A stretch of DNA of 64,000 nucleotides from Thermothielavioides terrestris NRRL 8126 (lineage: Eukaryota > Ascomycota > Sordariomycetes > Sordariales > Chaetomiaceae). Position numbers and translations under genes: made by a program. Under the pieces are notes generated by a model that was given only the letters and a program-made list of their open reading frames with translations, was not told where the DNA came from and searched no databases. The DNA lies in the NCBI RefSeq assembly GCF_000226115.1, contig NC_016459.1:2651501-2715500 (forward strand). Direction: 5' to 3'. Below are positions 12,012 to 24,235 of the stretch, in pieces (the first letter of the stretch is position 1; every line of letters begins with the position of its first letter).

Positions 12012-15000
12012 GACCCGGGGTTTATCTTATCGACTCCTCATTGTCTCGCTGGGCCGTTTCTACCGGGGTGACTGCCTGACAATTGTGCTGCAAGACAAAT
12101 AGCTGCCGTAGGAACGCTGTCGCAAACAGATGGTCGCAGGTAACTAGGTAGATATCGCAGAGCGGCGGCGTGCTGACGGACCGCCGGGAGAGAGACGGGA
12201 GAGGGTGGTAGTAGCCTTGGGGTGAAGCACGGGCCCGAAACAGGTGCGAGTCGGGTGCCGAGGGGATCGCGCGCACGACGTCCTTTCGCAAAGTTCCGAG
12301 ACAAGCGCAATTAGAGGGCAAACCAACAGTCGCTGCGTGCTCTCTTCCGTTCACCGGCGTGCCTTCGTAGCGTCGGCCAAGTTGGGGGCAAAAAAAAGAA
12401 GAGGCGCGAGTCACGCGCTGCCAGGTTTCTGCAGGAGATTGTGTCCGGGATAGGTTCCAAGGTGCCTCTGCTGACGTGAGGCCTTAGTCAATGGCGTCCG
12501 AGAAGCGCGCACGTTCCGAGGGCAGCTCTCAGGACCGGTGAGCGGAATGCGAATTCCGGAGAGGAGGCTTCGTCAACTTCGGAGCGCCTTGTCGCGAGCC
12601 ATGGCAGCGCTTGCCACTTCCGGACCAACCAACAGGACAAAAAAAAAGAAAACGCCCCGCGCTCTGCGCCCAGCGAAGAAGAGGCAGACAGTTAGAAAGG
12701 GAGTTGGGAATGAGAACGTATCACAGCAGGGCAGCTCACGTCTGATTACTCGTGTCGGTAACCATGAGACCGTGATAAGCTAACTTGGGCTCTGCCGTGG
12801 CTTACACGACGGAGTCCGGATGGAGGTGGCATCTCAGCCGGATTTGGCGCAGGGCTGATCGGGTCCTTTTTAAGAATGCTTCCAGAAGGCCCGGCCGCAG
12901 AAGCTGGAAACACCGGCCGCGGTGGGCTCCACCTAAGCGCTAGCCATGCCCTACTGTACGGATACTGTAGCGTTGTAGTGTAGCATCCATCTGCAAGTTG
13001 CTTTGCCTAATCTGGCCACGCCGGTCCATTCCGACCGTTGTGCTCGGGCTTATATCGCAACGTGCAGCCTTTTCGGGTCTGGAACGGAGCTTGCCAGTTT
13101 CGAACTTCCCATTCTGCGACTGGAACCAACAATCCTGAAGGACTGGCCGGACCGAGGATGTGAAATCGGGCCATTTCCGGACGTCTCGGTGCCGCACCCT
13201 GTCAGGACGTGGCCGAGCGTGCTCACCGGTGTATGTACACTCGTGCACATGCACAACAGTGCCCATCCCCGGCCGCCGAGGCCATCGGATTGTCCAGTGC
13301 GACCTCCACATTCTGCGCGGCTCGTGAGGCGCCAGAGGTGATTGCGGTTTGTACTGCAGCGAGGCAGCAACTCGCTTGGCTGTCCTGCACCCCGCACCGT
13401 CCATCTTCTGCACGTCACCCTGTCCCTGGTGCAAACCAGGAAGGGCCGACACCATCTTCTGTTTGTGTGACAGATCGGAATTCGATCCCCGGATCCGGCG
13501 CAATTCTGCCATGGATGGATTTTCCGTCACAGAGCTCGCGTTTGCCTGAGATCATCACCTACTCGGTGCTGTGGCACACTAACTAGCGTACGGAGGACAC
13601 TCCGGACCTTGCCTCTCCAGGCTCGCCTTAGCGTGAGTTCATGTCACGAACCTTGGTGCAGGAAAGTTGACGGGGATGAGTCCCACTCACCACACCAGGT
13701 CTCCACGTGGGAGCGCCTGCGGGCCCACCACCTAGCAGGGCTCCGCAACACCTGGAGACACCCCTTGGCGTGCCGCCCTTACACATGCACTGGACTCGTC
13801 TCACTCCTGCGATCACCAGGATACCTAACTGACACAAGTCCACGTAGAAGAAAAATTAAGCTACCGTAGCGTCCAAACCCCAAATCCGGCAATCAGCGTC
13901 CCGACTTTGAAGCCGTCGATAATCACCGCGCTATTTCTGCCAGTCCCGCTCGCGCAGATCCGACCGCTCGGCGCAGCTTACCCCATGTTCCCGACTCTCA
14001 GATTGATCCTCGAAATTGCCTCGTCCACCCGGCCCACTCACTCCGTATGGATTACCTCCGTCTCGACCGGCCTCTCCGACGGTGGATGCCGGCCAGGTTG
14101 GCGCTAGTGAGTTACCAGGTTGTTCGGTCTGATTGACTCGGGACCAAGCAGGGCATTCAATTGGCAAACAACGGCAGCACACACACGGCACTTTGCTTTG
14201 CACTCAGTGTCCATTGACACTGCTTCCGGCTGTGCTAACTTCAAGTTGGGCGTCTCAAGCGTCGTACATACATAGCTGACCTTCATATACGGATACAAAC
14301 TAACCAAACAATGATGGGAGAAGGCTAACTACCATCTGTCGTTGCGTCCAACTTCTTGCGCTGCGCAATAAAAGCGGCGGGATCTCCCAATGGCAGAGAG
14401 CGAATTTTTGCCGTAGCGGCCCGAGAGCCGACCTCCCCCACTTACCTGCCGCACGCCCAACCGTTCACATTCGCCTCGTCTCTTGGCTGTTGCGCCCTCG
14501 CCTTTGCCGAACTCGTTCCGCACTTAGTGTACATGCAGAGGCTTGTTTTCGACGCGTGGCCAAACCAGACCAGACCAGACTTCACTACGGAATACCACAG
14601 TAGACCCCACTCAGTCATCTACACTAGAAAGCGCTTGCCTCCATCTTCCGACCTCCCCGGTTTCTGCCTAGTATACACTAGTTCGTCCCAAGCGTGGACG
14701 CTCCCGGTTCCCTTCTGCTTGCGAGTCTCATCCCTGGGCACGTCCCCCGGCATGCGTGTTTGTAACTCAGGCAACCAGAGCTCTGTGTCAGACAGGGCGA
14801 GACAGCGACAGCGGGTACTTGTCGATACGACCACGCGACTATCCGGTCCGATGCCGCCTTCCAAGGTTTCGGGTTTGAGGTCCCGTCTTTGTGTAACAGG
14901 GCTCAGCCGGCCGGTCGTCTGCCCACCATGGGAATGCCGCGAGCCACTGCGCGAGAAGGACCCAGATCCCGCTCGCCTCGACAGGATCACTGTGTTCCGT

Positions 15001-15993
15001 GCAGCGATCATCGCTCAGCAATCAACGACCTGTCAATGTGTTAGGATGTTCGGAGACCGTGGAGTCGCGGCTCGCCAGCTCCGGAAAAAGCCACGCCCAA
15101 GCTTAGGAACAGGCTCCGCAACGGATTGGGAATGGTGACTCGGACATCCCAGCGCCAGGGCATCTTGCTGAAAGAATCCACCACAAGAACAAAAATAACA
15201 ATACAGACTGATGGCACACCCGTCGCCAGGCAGTAGACAGTAGATGGTAGACAGTATTCCGTACACACATCACAACCAGGAAGCGGCCCCTCCGAGCCGA
15301 GGCAGACAGAACAAAAGGCGAAACCCACAACAATAGCCCTCTTATCTGCCACAGATTCGCTCCCTGACGTGCCGTACCCGATCCTGAACTAGACGCCCTC
15401 GCGCATGCTCACAGGAAGGTTGACCTGACCGGGTATCTCAGAACAATGCCCTCCTCCACTTACAGGTCAACCAGCGCAACCCCCTAAATGTTGTTCCTCC
15501 TGTGGCCCCTTGACCTCCAAGTCGAAGTGACCGGCCAAGAGAAATGTCTGCCCAGGAAATGAAAATGTAGTCACCCCAGTCCTCCAGGCATACGTGCTCC
15601 CCAAGCCGGGTTGTCTGGAAGATCGAGCACATATACCAACCGACAAAGCCCCATGACGCAGCAACATAAAAACACCGGCCGAACTCGGCCGCGACCAGAA
15701 CTAGGATTAAGAGAGAGAAAAATTCATCTATGCCCATCTATGCACCCCAAGGACCGCCCCGCGACCGCTTGAAGCCATATCCAGTTCCGCTATAGCCTCT
15801 GATAATGAATATGCCACGCTCCCAGTTACCCTCTCTATACCCTGATGCGCCAGCCACATGGCGAGAGAGAAAAAAGAAACAAAAAGGGAAAATAACGGTC
15901 AAACGAAAATCGACTCGAAAGGCACAAGGCAGAGATTATAACCCGTTCTCACCGTCATCAGCGCGATTGATGGCGCCGGCGTGTTGACGCGGG
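12012..15993. other. 4 kb gene-poor intergenic region
   Basis: No coding region I can support. The longest frame (14356-15138, + strand) has Cys/Ser/Pro/Arg-rich composition without domain-like patterning or splice context. Composition is intermediate rather than RIP-like. The left end must hold the LST7 promoter, and the right end (about 15400-15993) the 3' UTR of the phosphatase gene. No tRNA-like fold or ordered repeat was recognised. An unannotated non-coding transcript cannot be excluded. Confidence 0.45.
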
Positions 15994-18122
15994 TCACTCA
16001 ACAGGGGTTTCCACCTCGAGGCGCTTAGCCGCCGGCTCGCCCTCGTGCCCATCACCACCCCCATCACCACCATCATCGCCGCCTCCGCCGCTGGCGCCCT
16101 CGGTGCCGTACCGATCCAGCCACAGCTTCCTCAAGACCTGGTAGATGAACTGGTACTGCGCCTCGGCCTGGACCATGGAGCGGCGCTGCTCGCGCAGCTG
16201 GTCGACCGTGTCGAACACCGGGTCCGGATACGCGCCGCCCGGGCGCTGGCGCAGCAGGGTCTGGCTCGAGGAGGCCGCGTGCGCTTTTGGAGGCAGCGGA
16301 TTGCCACTTCCGTTGCCGTTGCCATTGCCATTGCCATTGCCATTGCCAGACCCCGCGCCCGCAGCGGAAGCAGAAGCCGAAGCACAAGTCGAAACCGACA
16401 TGAACGACGTCGCGACCGAGACAGGCGTGGCAGCGCCGGAGGGCGATCCGGCATCCCCGTCCGCGCCCTCTCCTCCTCCTCCTCCTCCTCCTGCTGCTGC
16501 ACCGCCACCCCCCTCCTCCTCCACCTCCCGATTCTCCGGATCCTCCTCCCCCGCAGCCCGCTTTTCCTCATCCTCCCCCTCGTCCAGGCGCTCGAACCGG
16601 CCGGCCTCGAGCTCGCGCACCAGATGCTCCAGCGCGACGAAGGTGCCGCTGCGGCCGACGCCGGCGCTGCAGTGCACGACGCGCGGGTTGCGCGGGGACG
16701 CGTTCTTGGCGCGCGACAGGCGCATCAGCGCGAAGAAGCTGTCGAGGTCGGCGAGCGAGGGCACGCCGAAGTCGGGCCACTTCTTGTACAGGAAGTGCCA
16801 GATCGTGCGCTCCTCCGGCTCCTGGTCGGGTGCGGGGGCTGATGGTGCGGCCGGAGCTGCGTTGCTTGGGGGTGCTGATGGAGGTGCGGTGGAGGTTCCT
16901 GCTGGTGTTGCTGTTGCTGTTGTCGTTATTGTTGGGGCGGTGATGGCTGTGGTGCTGGAGGTTGGCACGGTCTCGGTTGCGGTCTCGTTAGCAGGAGGCG
17001 GGTCGAATGACGGGGATTCCAAGTCCTCCATCTTGACGTCCGAGTCGGCGTCTTGCTCGGCGGCGCCGGTCGGCTCGGGGGTGTCGGCCGGTTCGCTGGC
17101 CGGCTCGATCTTTGTCCCCGGCTTCGGGCGCGGGTGCACGCGGATGACCAGCTTCCGCAGCTCGATCGCGTCGCCGGCCGGCGTCTCCTCCATGCCCTCG
17201 CACCGCACCGTGGCCCGGAAGCCGTCGCCAAACTCATCGCGCTGGTTGACCTCAAGCGGCGGATCGTCCTTGCTGCGGGGGAAATAGGGGTAGCACTTCT
17301 CGAGCATCCCTTCGTGCGTCTCGGTCAGCATGATGATCACAGCGGGGCTCTCGAGCTGCTCCACCACCATCCGCCAGACGTGGTCCGTCGACACCTGCTT
17401 CGGCCCCTGCATGACGATGTATCGGTCCGGCTCTTGCGGGACGCCGCCGACGGGCGACGGCGTCAACATGATTGGTGAGGCATTGATGTAGTCGACGTGG
17501 CCCTCGGGAACCTGCAGCTTGATCCGGTTGTTGTGCCACGGCTGCACGTTCATGTAGCGGTCGAGGACCTTGAGATGCGGGCCCGTCACGCGCGCCCAGC
17601 GGAAGTCGGGCGACGGGTTGGTCACCGACAGCATGAGGCGGTTGCGCTCGCGCCACACCAGTTCGGAGAACTTGTGACTGATTTCTGCGGTTTGTTAGCC
17701 TATAAGACCACGGGAAACGGGGAGATAGACGGCGAAAAGAGAACTAAGTACGTACCGTGCGGACTTTGCTCTAAGAAAGCCGGCATCTTGCGGCGTCCCG
17801 ACACGTGTTGCGACTCATCGCCAGCCTGGCCCGTCTTCAGCGATAAGGGGGACACCGGCCGACCATCGGCGCCGTCGCCGCCAACCACGGGCCCCGCGGC
17901 GGGCGAGTGCGGAAGCGAGGCCGGCGGTGAATCGCGGGCGCGCTTGCTCGACGAGCGGTGGAAGACTCGGAACGGACTGAGCTTCTGGAACGAGCGCATC
18001 GGCGGGGCGGCCTGCGGATCGCCTGACGACGGCGGCGTCGTCTTTGGGGGCAGATCGCTGGTGATCAGGGTTGGCGCGGCGACATCCTTCTTGCGCCGGT
18101 GAAACCGGGGGAGATGGGCCAT
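15994..18122 (-). CDS. classical protein tyrosine phosphatase (Pyp/Ptp type) with catalytic-domain inserts
   Basis: Dephosphorylates phosphotyrosine, probably on MAP kinases if it behaves like yeast Ptp2/3 or fission yeast Pyp1/2 (inference). Exons 18122-17756 and 17684-15994, intron 17685-17755 (GTACGT...CGCAG); 685 residues. The splice creates PHEISHKFSELVWRERNR, a typical start of the PTP domain. Visible motifs are YINAS with a following PDRYIVMQGP block, the WPD loop (residues 425-427), the P-loop HCSAGVGRSG with catalytic Cys461, and the Q-loop region QAEAQYQFIYQ with Gln about 628. Two low-complexity segments interrupt the domain: about 311-414 (Thr/Pro/Ala-rich), before the WPD loop, and about 484-606 (acidic, poly-Gly, Gly-Asn repeats), between P-loop and Q-loop. 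The N-terminal 120 residues are basic and Ser/Pro-rich, with no kinase-interaction motif I can name. All catalytic elements are present, so activity is expected. Confidence 0.9.
16315..16352. repeat. CCATTG hexanucleotide repeat inside the phosphatase gene
   Basis: Tandem CCATTG/CCGTTG units encode the Gly-Asn dipeptide run on the minus strand, within the insert between P-loop and Q-loop. Being a multiple of six, length changes would keep the reading frame. Confidence 0.75.
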
Positions 18123-19384
18123 GCCGGAGGCAGCAATCCGGTTGCTGTCGGAGAGTCAATGTGTGTCGCGCGCGTGAAGCACAGGAGCGTAGGATGCGCA
18201 GGGCAGGAAAGAAAGCGGCCTCCAAGGGCGCAGCCGGCTCAGGGGGTGCAGTTCGAGGATTTGTCGCGAAAATCGAGGATTGATTTTCGGCGCTAGTTCT
18301 GACGGCGGGACGACGGATAGGGGAGGTAGGCAATACACGAACTATGCGTCCCGCGACGCTGGAAGCAGCCGACGCGCAAAGAAGGGTCGAGGGTCGAGGG
18401 TTCGGGGGGCACGTGCGGGCTTGCAGACGCGCAGACGCACGGGAATGCGGGAATGCGAGTGCGGAATGTCGATCTCGGCGGTCAAATCGGGAAAACGCTG
18501 AGTGGAGGAATCGCGTGCGCTTTAATAGGGCGGAGTGAGTGGCCAAGGGTACATTTACAGTGCTGGGTCACTCGGTTGTGGTAGGCATCCGGGAGGCAGG
18601 CGTGAAAGAGGATAATGCAAGAGGAAGAAGACGATGACGTTGGTAGAATCCAGTCTACGGATTAGTTTGGAAAAGGAGGGCTTGCATACCCGCTAGGTGG
18701 CTTCCTCCGTACAGAATAGTGGTGTTCGTACTGAATACGCCGTCTCCTCACTAACCAGCCTGCTTGTTACTGTGGTACACAAGTGTCGCCTGCATCCGGC
18801 GCGACGGGCAGGCGGCTGATCCACCCAAGTGAGCTGTGCTGCTGCAGGGCTCCACTCACCACCCAGCCCACGGGTCCGGCCCGCTCTTGCTTTCTCCAGG
18901 GGCCTTTGCGCCCCACGCGAATCAAACAGGCCTCGGCCGGCCTGCCCCACGGCTGCACTGGTTCACAATGCAAGCGTGACAGCAGCATGTGACCTGGATC
19001 AAGTTTCGGGATCGCTCAGCAGGTCGGCCGCTTTGGAGGCAAGGGCATCAAGCCGATTTCGGTCCAATGATGCTTGAAGACAAGAGGCAAGGAATGCACT
19101 GCCTCATGTTACCGGGAGGGCGGCACCGCGACGTCATCAACTCTCGACTGTGGCAAACCGAGATGGGTGCTTCCATTCCACGAGTATCCAAGGAGTCAGG
19201 AGTCGTACACCAGACATAACCGAGCCGGAGTCCCCTACACAGTCCCTCCTCTTCACTGCTTATATGCTATATATACATGGAGAAGCGAAAAAAAAAGGAC
19301 CCCAATTTGTACATTATACAGGTCAAAACACGTATGCGCCCTACCGCCCCATAGCCAAGAGAAAATCGTGATTCGCGTCGGCTG
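18123..19384. other. intergenic, phosphatase promoter and FMP25 3' region
   Basis: About 1.26 kb between two minus-strand genes. No protein-coding pattern is visible on either strand. It should contain the promoter and 5' UTR of the phosphatase gene (left part) and the FMP25 terminator (right part; an A-rich run is at about 19288-19300). Confidence 0.45.
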
Positions 19385-21214
19385 TCAAGCCGCAGAGTAC
19401 ACCGCTGAGACATAGCGCCCGCACTCGACCCTCTGCTCGACGTTCGCCACCCGGCCCTTGCCGCCCTCGCCCAGGCGCACCTTCGTCCGGGGCGTGATCT
19501 GGAACCGCTGCACCTCCCCCTTCCTACCCATCTCGGCGTCGGCCTGCCCGCCGTCCAGCGGGCCGATGTAGACGGGCGAGTTGACGTTGTTCCGCTTGCC
19601 CGTGCCCAGCTGGTAGTGCTCGTTGCCGCCCCACCAGAGCACGTCGGCGCCGAAGTTGGTGTCGGTGGCCGGCGTCTTGCTCGACGCGGTCAGGTGCGTC
19701 AAGTTGCCCAGCACGGCGCACGCGTGCGTGCTGCCGACGGCGAGGCGCGCCACCCGGATCGGGATGATGCGGTTCGCCGCATCGTCATACTCGTACAGGT
19801 TCGACAGCGCCTTGATCTTGGTCGGCGCGGCCGAGATGTGCGTCCACTTGCCCGTGCCGAGGCTGCCGTAGATGCCGGCACCGCACGCCCACGTGTCGGC
19901 CACGGTCCTGCCGAGCTCACTGGGGATCTGGCTCTGGGTCTTGGTGGCGTCGACCGTGAAGAAGCTGTTCAGCCCGCCGGCGGCGATGGAGGTGACCTTG
20001 GGCACGAGGTTTGTCCCTTTGTAAAGCTTGCCGACGGGGAGCAGCGAAGGGCGGTCCACGTAGGTAGCCTCCATATCTGGCTCGAAGCCCAGCTGGCCGG
20101 CGGCGTTGTCGCCAAAGGAGAACACGCGCCCCTCGCGGTCGAGAGCTAGCGAGTGGAAGTCGCCAGCGGCAATCTCTTTGATCTTGAATCCGCGCAGGCC
20201 TGTCACCTCGTGCGGCTGATCGTAGGGGCCAGCAGGTCGCGTCTGCCAAGTCAGGCCTGGCACGCCTAGCTGCCCCTTGGACGGGAAGTCCTGGGAGCTC
20301 GACGCGGCCGAGAACACGCGGCCACTTGAGGTCAGAAGCAGGCAGTGCTCCAGCCCGCTCTTGACGTCAACGACCTTCTCTCCCCATCCGAGATTCGCGG
20401 GCTTCAACGACCGATAGCTGATGGGCGATGTCTCGGAAGACCAGAAGGGAAACCAGGACTTGCTGGTCAGCTTCTCACCATAGGCCTGGTCCGACTTGGC
20501 GACGGGAATCGAGTAGACGTCACCGTTGGACGAGAGCGCAACTATGCGGTCCCGCGAGACAGCAATCTTCGTGATGTTCTTGCCTTTCAGGGTGGTAGTC
20601 GGAGCAACAGCATCCTTGTCGAAGGCGACGCCCCACTGCACGAGATCGCCGTTCTCGGTGACAGCGGCGCCAAAGTCGCGGTCCAGCTTCAGGTCGCGCA
20701 GAATCTGGCCGTCAAAATAGGGGATCCGGCGGGGAGTCTTGACAACTGCCTCGCTGGAGTCCGGGGCGGCCACCCTGCCGGCATTGGAGCCCCAGGCATA
20801 GACACCGGGATGCTCCCAGCTCCGCTTCACCTGCAGGTGCTGGGAGCTGACCAGATCGCGGTTCTCTTCCTTAGACGCGGCCTTTTTCCGCGGCTTCTCG
20901 AAGACCATCTCGGTCATTTCGGCGTTTGGCGGCTCCGGCTGCCGGTGCTGCTGCTGCTGCTGCTGCTCCTGTTGCTGCTGCTGCCCTGCCAGGAAGAAGC
21001 GCGGATAGGCCCACACAGCAATGGCAGTGGAAGCGGCGAAGACGCCCAGGAAGGCGAAGGTGCGGTTGCGAGAGCGCTCGGAGCGGGCCGACGCGCTGGA
21101 GTAGCGCACCCATTGTGTTTGTGCTGCGCGGAGCGACGACGGGCGCCGCAGGACAGCAGTTGCCGTCCGGGACAGCAGTGGTGAAGAAGCCATGCTCGGC
21201 AGCGGGAAAATCAA
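19385..21214 (-). CDS. FMP25: mitochondrial RCC1-repeat protein Fmp25 (complex III assembly)
   Basis: Single-exon 609-residue protein. The first 50 residues are rich in Arg, Ser and Ala with no acidic residues, a mitochondrial presequence. One membrane segment follows at about 52-70 (TFAFLGVFAASTAIAVWAY), then a glutamine run (about 78-89) and RCC1-type repeats from about 135 to the end. Recognisable repeat signatures are VYAWGSNAG, HCLLLTSSGRVFS and HSLALDREGRVFSFGDNAAGQLG. In yeast, Fmp25 is an inner-membrane protein needed for an early step of cytochrome bc1 assembly; the beta-propeller should face an aqueous compartment. A second Met at residue 8 is an equally good start. It is divergent from COG3, and the intergenic region between them has been expanded by a repeat element. 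Confidence 0.88.
   Translation of the reverse strand: MIFPLPSMASSPLLSRTATAVLRRPSSLRAAQTQWVRYSSASARSERSRNRTFAFLGVFAASTAIAVWAYPRFFLAGQQQQQEQQQQQQHRQPEPPNAEMTEMVFEKPRKKAASKEENRDLVSSQHLQVKRSWEHPGVYAWGSNAGRVAAPDSSEAVVKTPRRIPYFDGQILRDLKLDRDFGAAVTENGDLVQWGVAFDKDAVAPTTTLKGKNITKIAVSRDRIVALSSNGDVYSIPVAKSDQAYGEKLTSKSWFPFWSSETSPISYRSLKPANLGWGEKVVDVKSGLEHCLLLTSSGRVFSAASSSQDFPSKGQLGVPGLTWQTRPAGPYDQPHEVTGLRGFKIKEIAAGDFHSLALDREGRVFSFGDNAAGQLGFEPDMEATYVDRPSLLPVGKLYKGTNLVPKVTSIAAGGLNSFFTVDATKTQSQIPSELGRTVADTWACGAGIYGSLGTGKWTHISAAPTKIKALSNLYEYDDAANRIIPIRVARLAVGSTHACAVLGNLTHLTASSKTPATDTNFGADVLWWGGNEHYQLGTGKRNNVNSPVYIGPLDGGQADAEMGRKGEVQRFQITPRTKVRLGEGGKGRVANVEQRVECGRYVSAVYSAA
20943..20987. repeat. CAG/CTG trinucleotide tract in FMP25
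   Basis: Interrupted CTG units on the + strand encode the poly-Gln run just after the membrane segment of Fmp25. It is in frame and short. Confidence 0.7.
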
Positions 21215-22383
21215 GCCTTAGTTAGGCATGGTCCATCAAAAAGGGCTGGCTCTTTTTTCTTCCCCCTTGGCGCTTTCTCACGGCACTATTCTGCTTCCCC
21301 CAATGGAGTGGTGGTAATAGTGAGGTCACTTGGGCTGGGAAGAGCAGGCTGGATCCTTCTTCACCTCAGCTTGCTCGCCGTTCGTTGGAGTTGACGCCCC
21401 GTCGCAAGAACGGGCCCCTTGGCGCCCGCTCACAGCCCCACCCGCTCCGCACTTTCCGAAGATGGTTTGGGTTTGTGCACTGCTTGGCATTCGGTCGACC
21501 CCGTCAAGCCACGTTTTATCAACCACCAAAGAACACTTGTAAGAGCCCTTGGTGCGCATCTTCCGTGTTCTGTCTTGTTGCGCACTGTGGTTGGGAAGCA
21601 GATACTCTCCGCCTTCAGTGGCCGATCATGCGCGGTCCGTCAATGGCTCGTGTTCCTCGAGCGGCGCGGATGAGGTAAGGACGGGACGGAGGGACTCCGG
21701 AGTGATTGTCATGCTAGCCGCATCCGTGAGCGTGCATTCGGCATGCACTATGCTAGAGTAGATGACGGCAGCCGGGAACCTCGGAGAGCGGCAGTTCAAT
21801 TGGCGTCTTACAACTACCTACAGACGTCTTCTCTTGCCGCTTCTCCGTGATCCCTCGGTCCCCTGGTGTATGCCGCTTAGGTGCATGTTGGCTACAGCCA
21901 GCCCGACGTGGGTTGCCCTCGCATCCAGAGCCCCGGAACTGCCAGGGGTTGAAGACAAGTCGAATGCAACTGAAATCATGTATAGCGCGTGCTATAGTGT
22001 ATTTCAGGGCGAAGTACTACACTACGACGAACCTGTAGACTCGTCTGAGGAACGAAACGAGCAGGCCGAGCAGGCCAATATCTCCCGGCCGTGTCGTCGC
22101 CCACGGTCTGTTCTGTTTAAATGGCCAGTAAGACCACTCAGCGTCAGATATGTCTATGCATGCTGGTGTTGTGGCCGCGACAGTCGCTTGAATCCATAGC
22201 CGAACTTGAAGTGCTGCGGGATGCTTTGACCTGCAGGCAGGCGTCTTGCCGCGGTGATGCACATGTGCTGGAACAGGTTCTACACCCGACGAGGTGTGCA
22301 AGTACCAGGTACGGTATCCACGGTGTCAGTCGCCGATGCGCGATGGCCGCGGCCCGGATCCCAGCCGGCGCCCACCAGTCTTG
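21215..22383. other. FMP25 upstream region, no gene seen
   Basis: About 1.17 kb of ordinary composition between FMP25 and the inverted-repeat element. Frames such as 21762-22199 show no domain-like pattern. It presumably contains the FMP25 promoter and may be the original FMP25-COG3 intergenic sequence. Confidence 0.45.
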
Positions 22384-22632
22384 TTGTGGTTGTCAAACAC
22401 CAGGTCAAAGTGGGTCCAAATGCCTGCACCACACACCCAATTGAACAACAGTAGCAACAGTGGGCAACCATCGCCATCGAGTTTGAAGCTGTAGATACTG
22501 CAAAAAACGGCCCAAATGGCTATTTTCTAGTGTTTTCAAGTGCTTATTGATGTTTTGATACTTCCTTTTTAGGCATCTCCTCTGTTGTATACGTCGGAGG
22601 CGCTATACGTACTGCGCAGGCGAGCAACGTCT
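22384..22632 (+). repeat. left terminal inverted repeat
   Basis: The outer roughly 190 bp match the reverse complement of 26290-26499 with few substitutions (mostly G/A transitions) and one 11-13 bp length difference, where the right copy repeats a CAACAGTAGC unit. The inner about 50 bp diverge more but share AGGCGAGCAACG at the inner border. A further weak partial copy of the ATACTTCCTTTTTTAG portion lies at about 22735-22770. Confidence 0.85.
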
Positions 22633-22789
22633 ACAACAACGCCCACCACAATATAGGCATGGAACCGCTTGAATCAGTGTATTGGGCACGAATTCGAAGC
22701 TCTTGATGCATTTAGCAATATCTTGATAATAATGTATTGTTTGGATACTTCCTTTTTTAGCGTTTCCTTCTTATATCGCGGGCATCACT

Positions 22790-24235
22790 GGTACCGTGGC
22801 ATTGTAGCTGTATCGCTAGCATCGCAGGCATTATGACTGTATCGCAGGCATCGCGGGTATCGCGGGCATCGCAGGTATCGCAGACATCGTGGGCATCGCG
22901 GGCATCACTGGCACCGTGGCATTGTAGCTATATCGCTAGCACCGTGGGCACCGCGGGCATCGCTAGCATCGCGGCATTGTAGCTATATCGCTAGTACTAT
23001 AGGCATTATAACTGTATTGTAGGTATCGCGGGTATTGTAGGCATCGTAGGTATCGTAGGCATCGTAGGCACCGTAGGCATCGCTAGCACCGTGGTATTAT
23101 AGCTATATCGCTAGCACCGTGAGCACTGTAAGCATCGCTAGCACCGCGGCATTGTGGCTATATCGCTAGCACTGTAGCATTATAGCTATATTGTAGGCAT
23201 CGTAGCATTATAGCTATATCGCTAGTACTATAGCATTGTAGCTATATCGCAGCCACCGTAGGCATCGTAGGCATTGCGGTATCGAAGCTGTGTTGTAGCC
23301 ATCGTAGGTATTGTAGGCATCGTAGGTATCGCAGGTATCGTAGACATCGCAAGCATCGCAGGCATTGCGAGCACTGTGGGCATCGCTAGCACTGTAGGCA
23401 TTATAACTATATCGCTAGCACTATAGCATTGTAGCTATATCGCTAGCACCATGGGCATTATAACTGTATCGTAGGCATCGTAGGCATCGTGGGCATCGTA
23501 GGCATTGTGGGCATCGTAGGCATCGCGAGCACTGTAGGCATCGCTAGTATTATAGGCATCGTAGGCATTGCAAGCATTACTAGCACTGTGGCATTGTGGC
23601 TATATTGTAGGCATCGCTGGCACTACGGTATTATAGCTATATCGTAGGCATCGCAGCATTGTAGCTATATCGCTAGCACTGTGGGCATTATAACTATATC
23701 GCTAGCACTGCGGTATTGTAGCTGTATCGCTAGCACCGCGGGCATTATAACTGTATTATAGGCATCATAGGCATCGCAGGCATCGTAGGCATCGTAGGTA
23801 TCGTAGGCATCGTAGGCATCGCAGGCATTGCGAGTATCGCAGGCATCGTAGGCACTGTGGGTATCGCTAGCACTATAGCATTGTAGCTGTATCGTGGGCA
23901 TCGCTAGCACCGTAGCATTATAGCTATATCGTAGGCACTATAGCATTGTAGTTGTATCGCTAGTACTATAGGCATTATAACTATATCGCTAGCATTATAG
24001 CATTATAGCTATATCGCTAGCACTGTGGGCATTATAACTATATCGCTAGCATTGTAGCATTGTAGCTATATCGTAGGTACTATAGGCATCGCTAGCACTG
24101 TAGCATTGTAGCTATATTGCTAGCACTGTAGCATTATAGCTGTATCGTAGCTACTATAGGCACTATAGGCATTGTAGTATCGAAGCTATATTGCAGCCAC
24201 TGTGGGTATTGTAGGCATCGTAGGCACTATAATAG
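22790..24235. repeat. minisatellite array A, ~9 bp unit (GCATCGTAG type)
   Basis: About 1.45 kb built from units such as GCATCGTAG, GCATCGCTA, GCACCGTGG and TATATCGCT, roughly 9 bp each with occasional phase slips. On the minus strand the 9 bp unit reads as Tyr-Asp-Ala triplets for short stretches (best in 23665-23910). Unit differences are mainly C/T and G/A. Confidence 0.85.

Noticed and set aside
14356..15138. 260-codon open frame in the 4 kb gap
   Set aside because: Composition is erratic (Cys/Ser/Pro/Arg), with no hydrophobic patterning, domain or introns; it is best explained by chance in GC-rich DNA.
16145..17287. 380-codon + strand frame over the phosphatase gene
   Set aside because: Antisense shadow of low-complexity coding DNA on the minus strand.
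22790..24235. CRISPR-like appearance of the regular array
   Set aside because: Units are contiguous 9 bp repeats without unique spacers, in a fungal nuclear genome.
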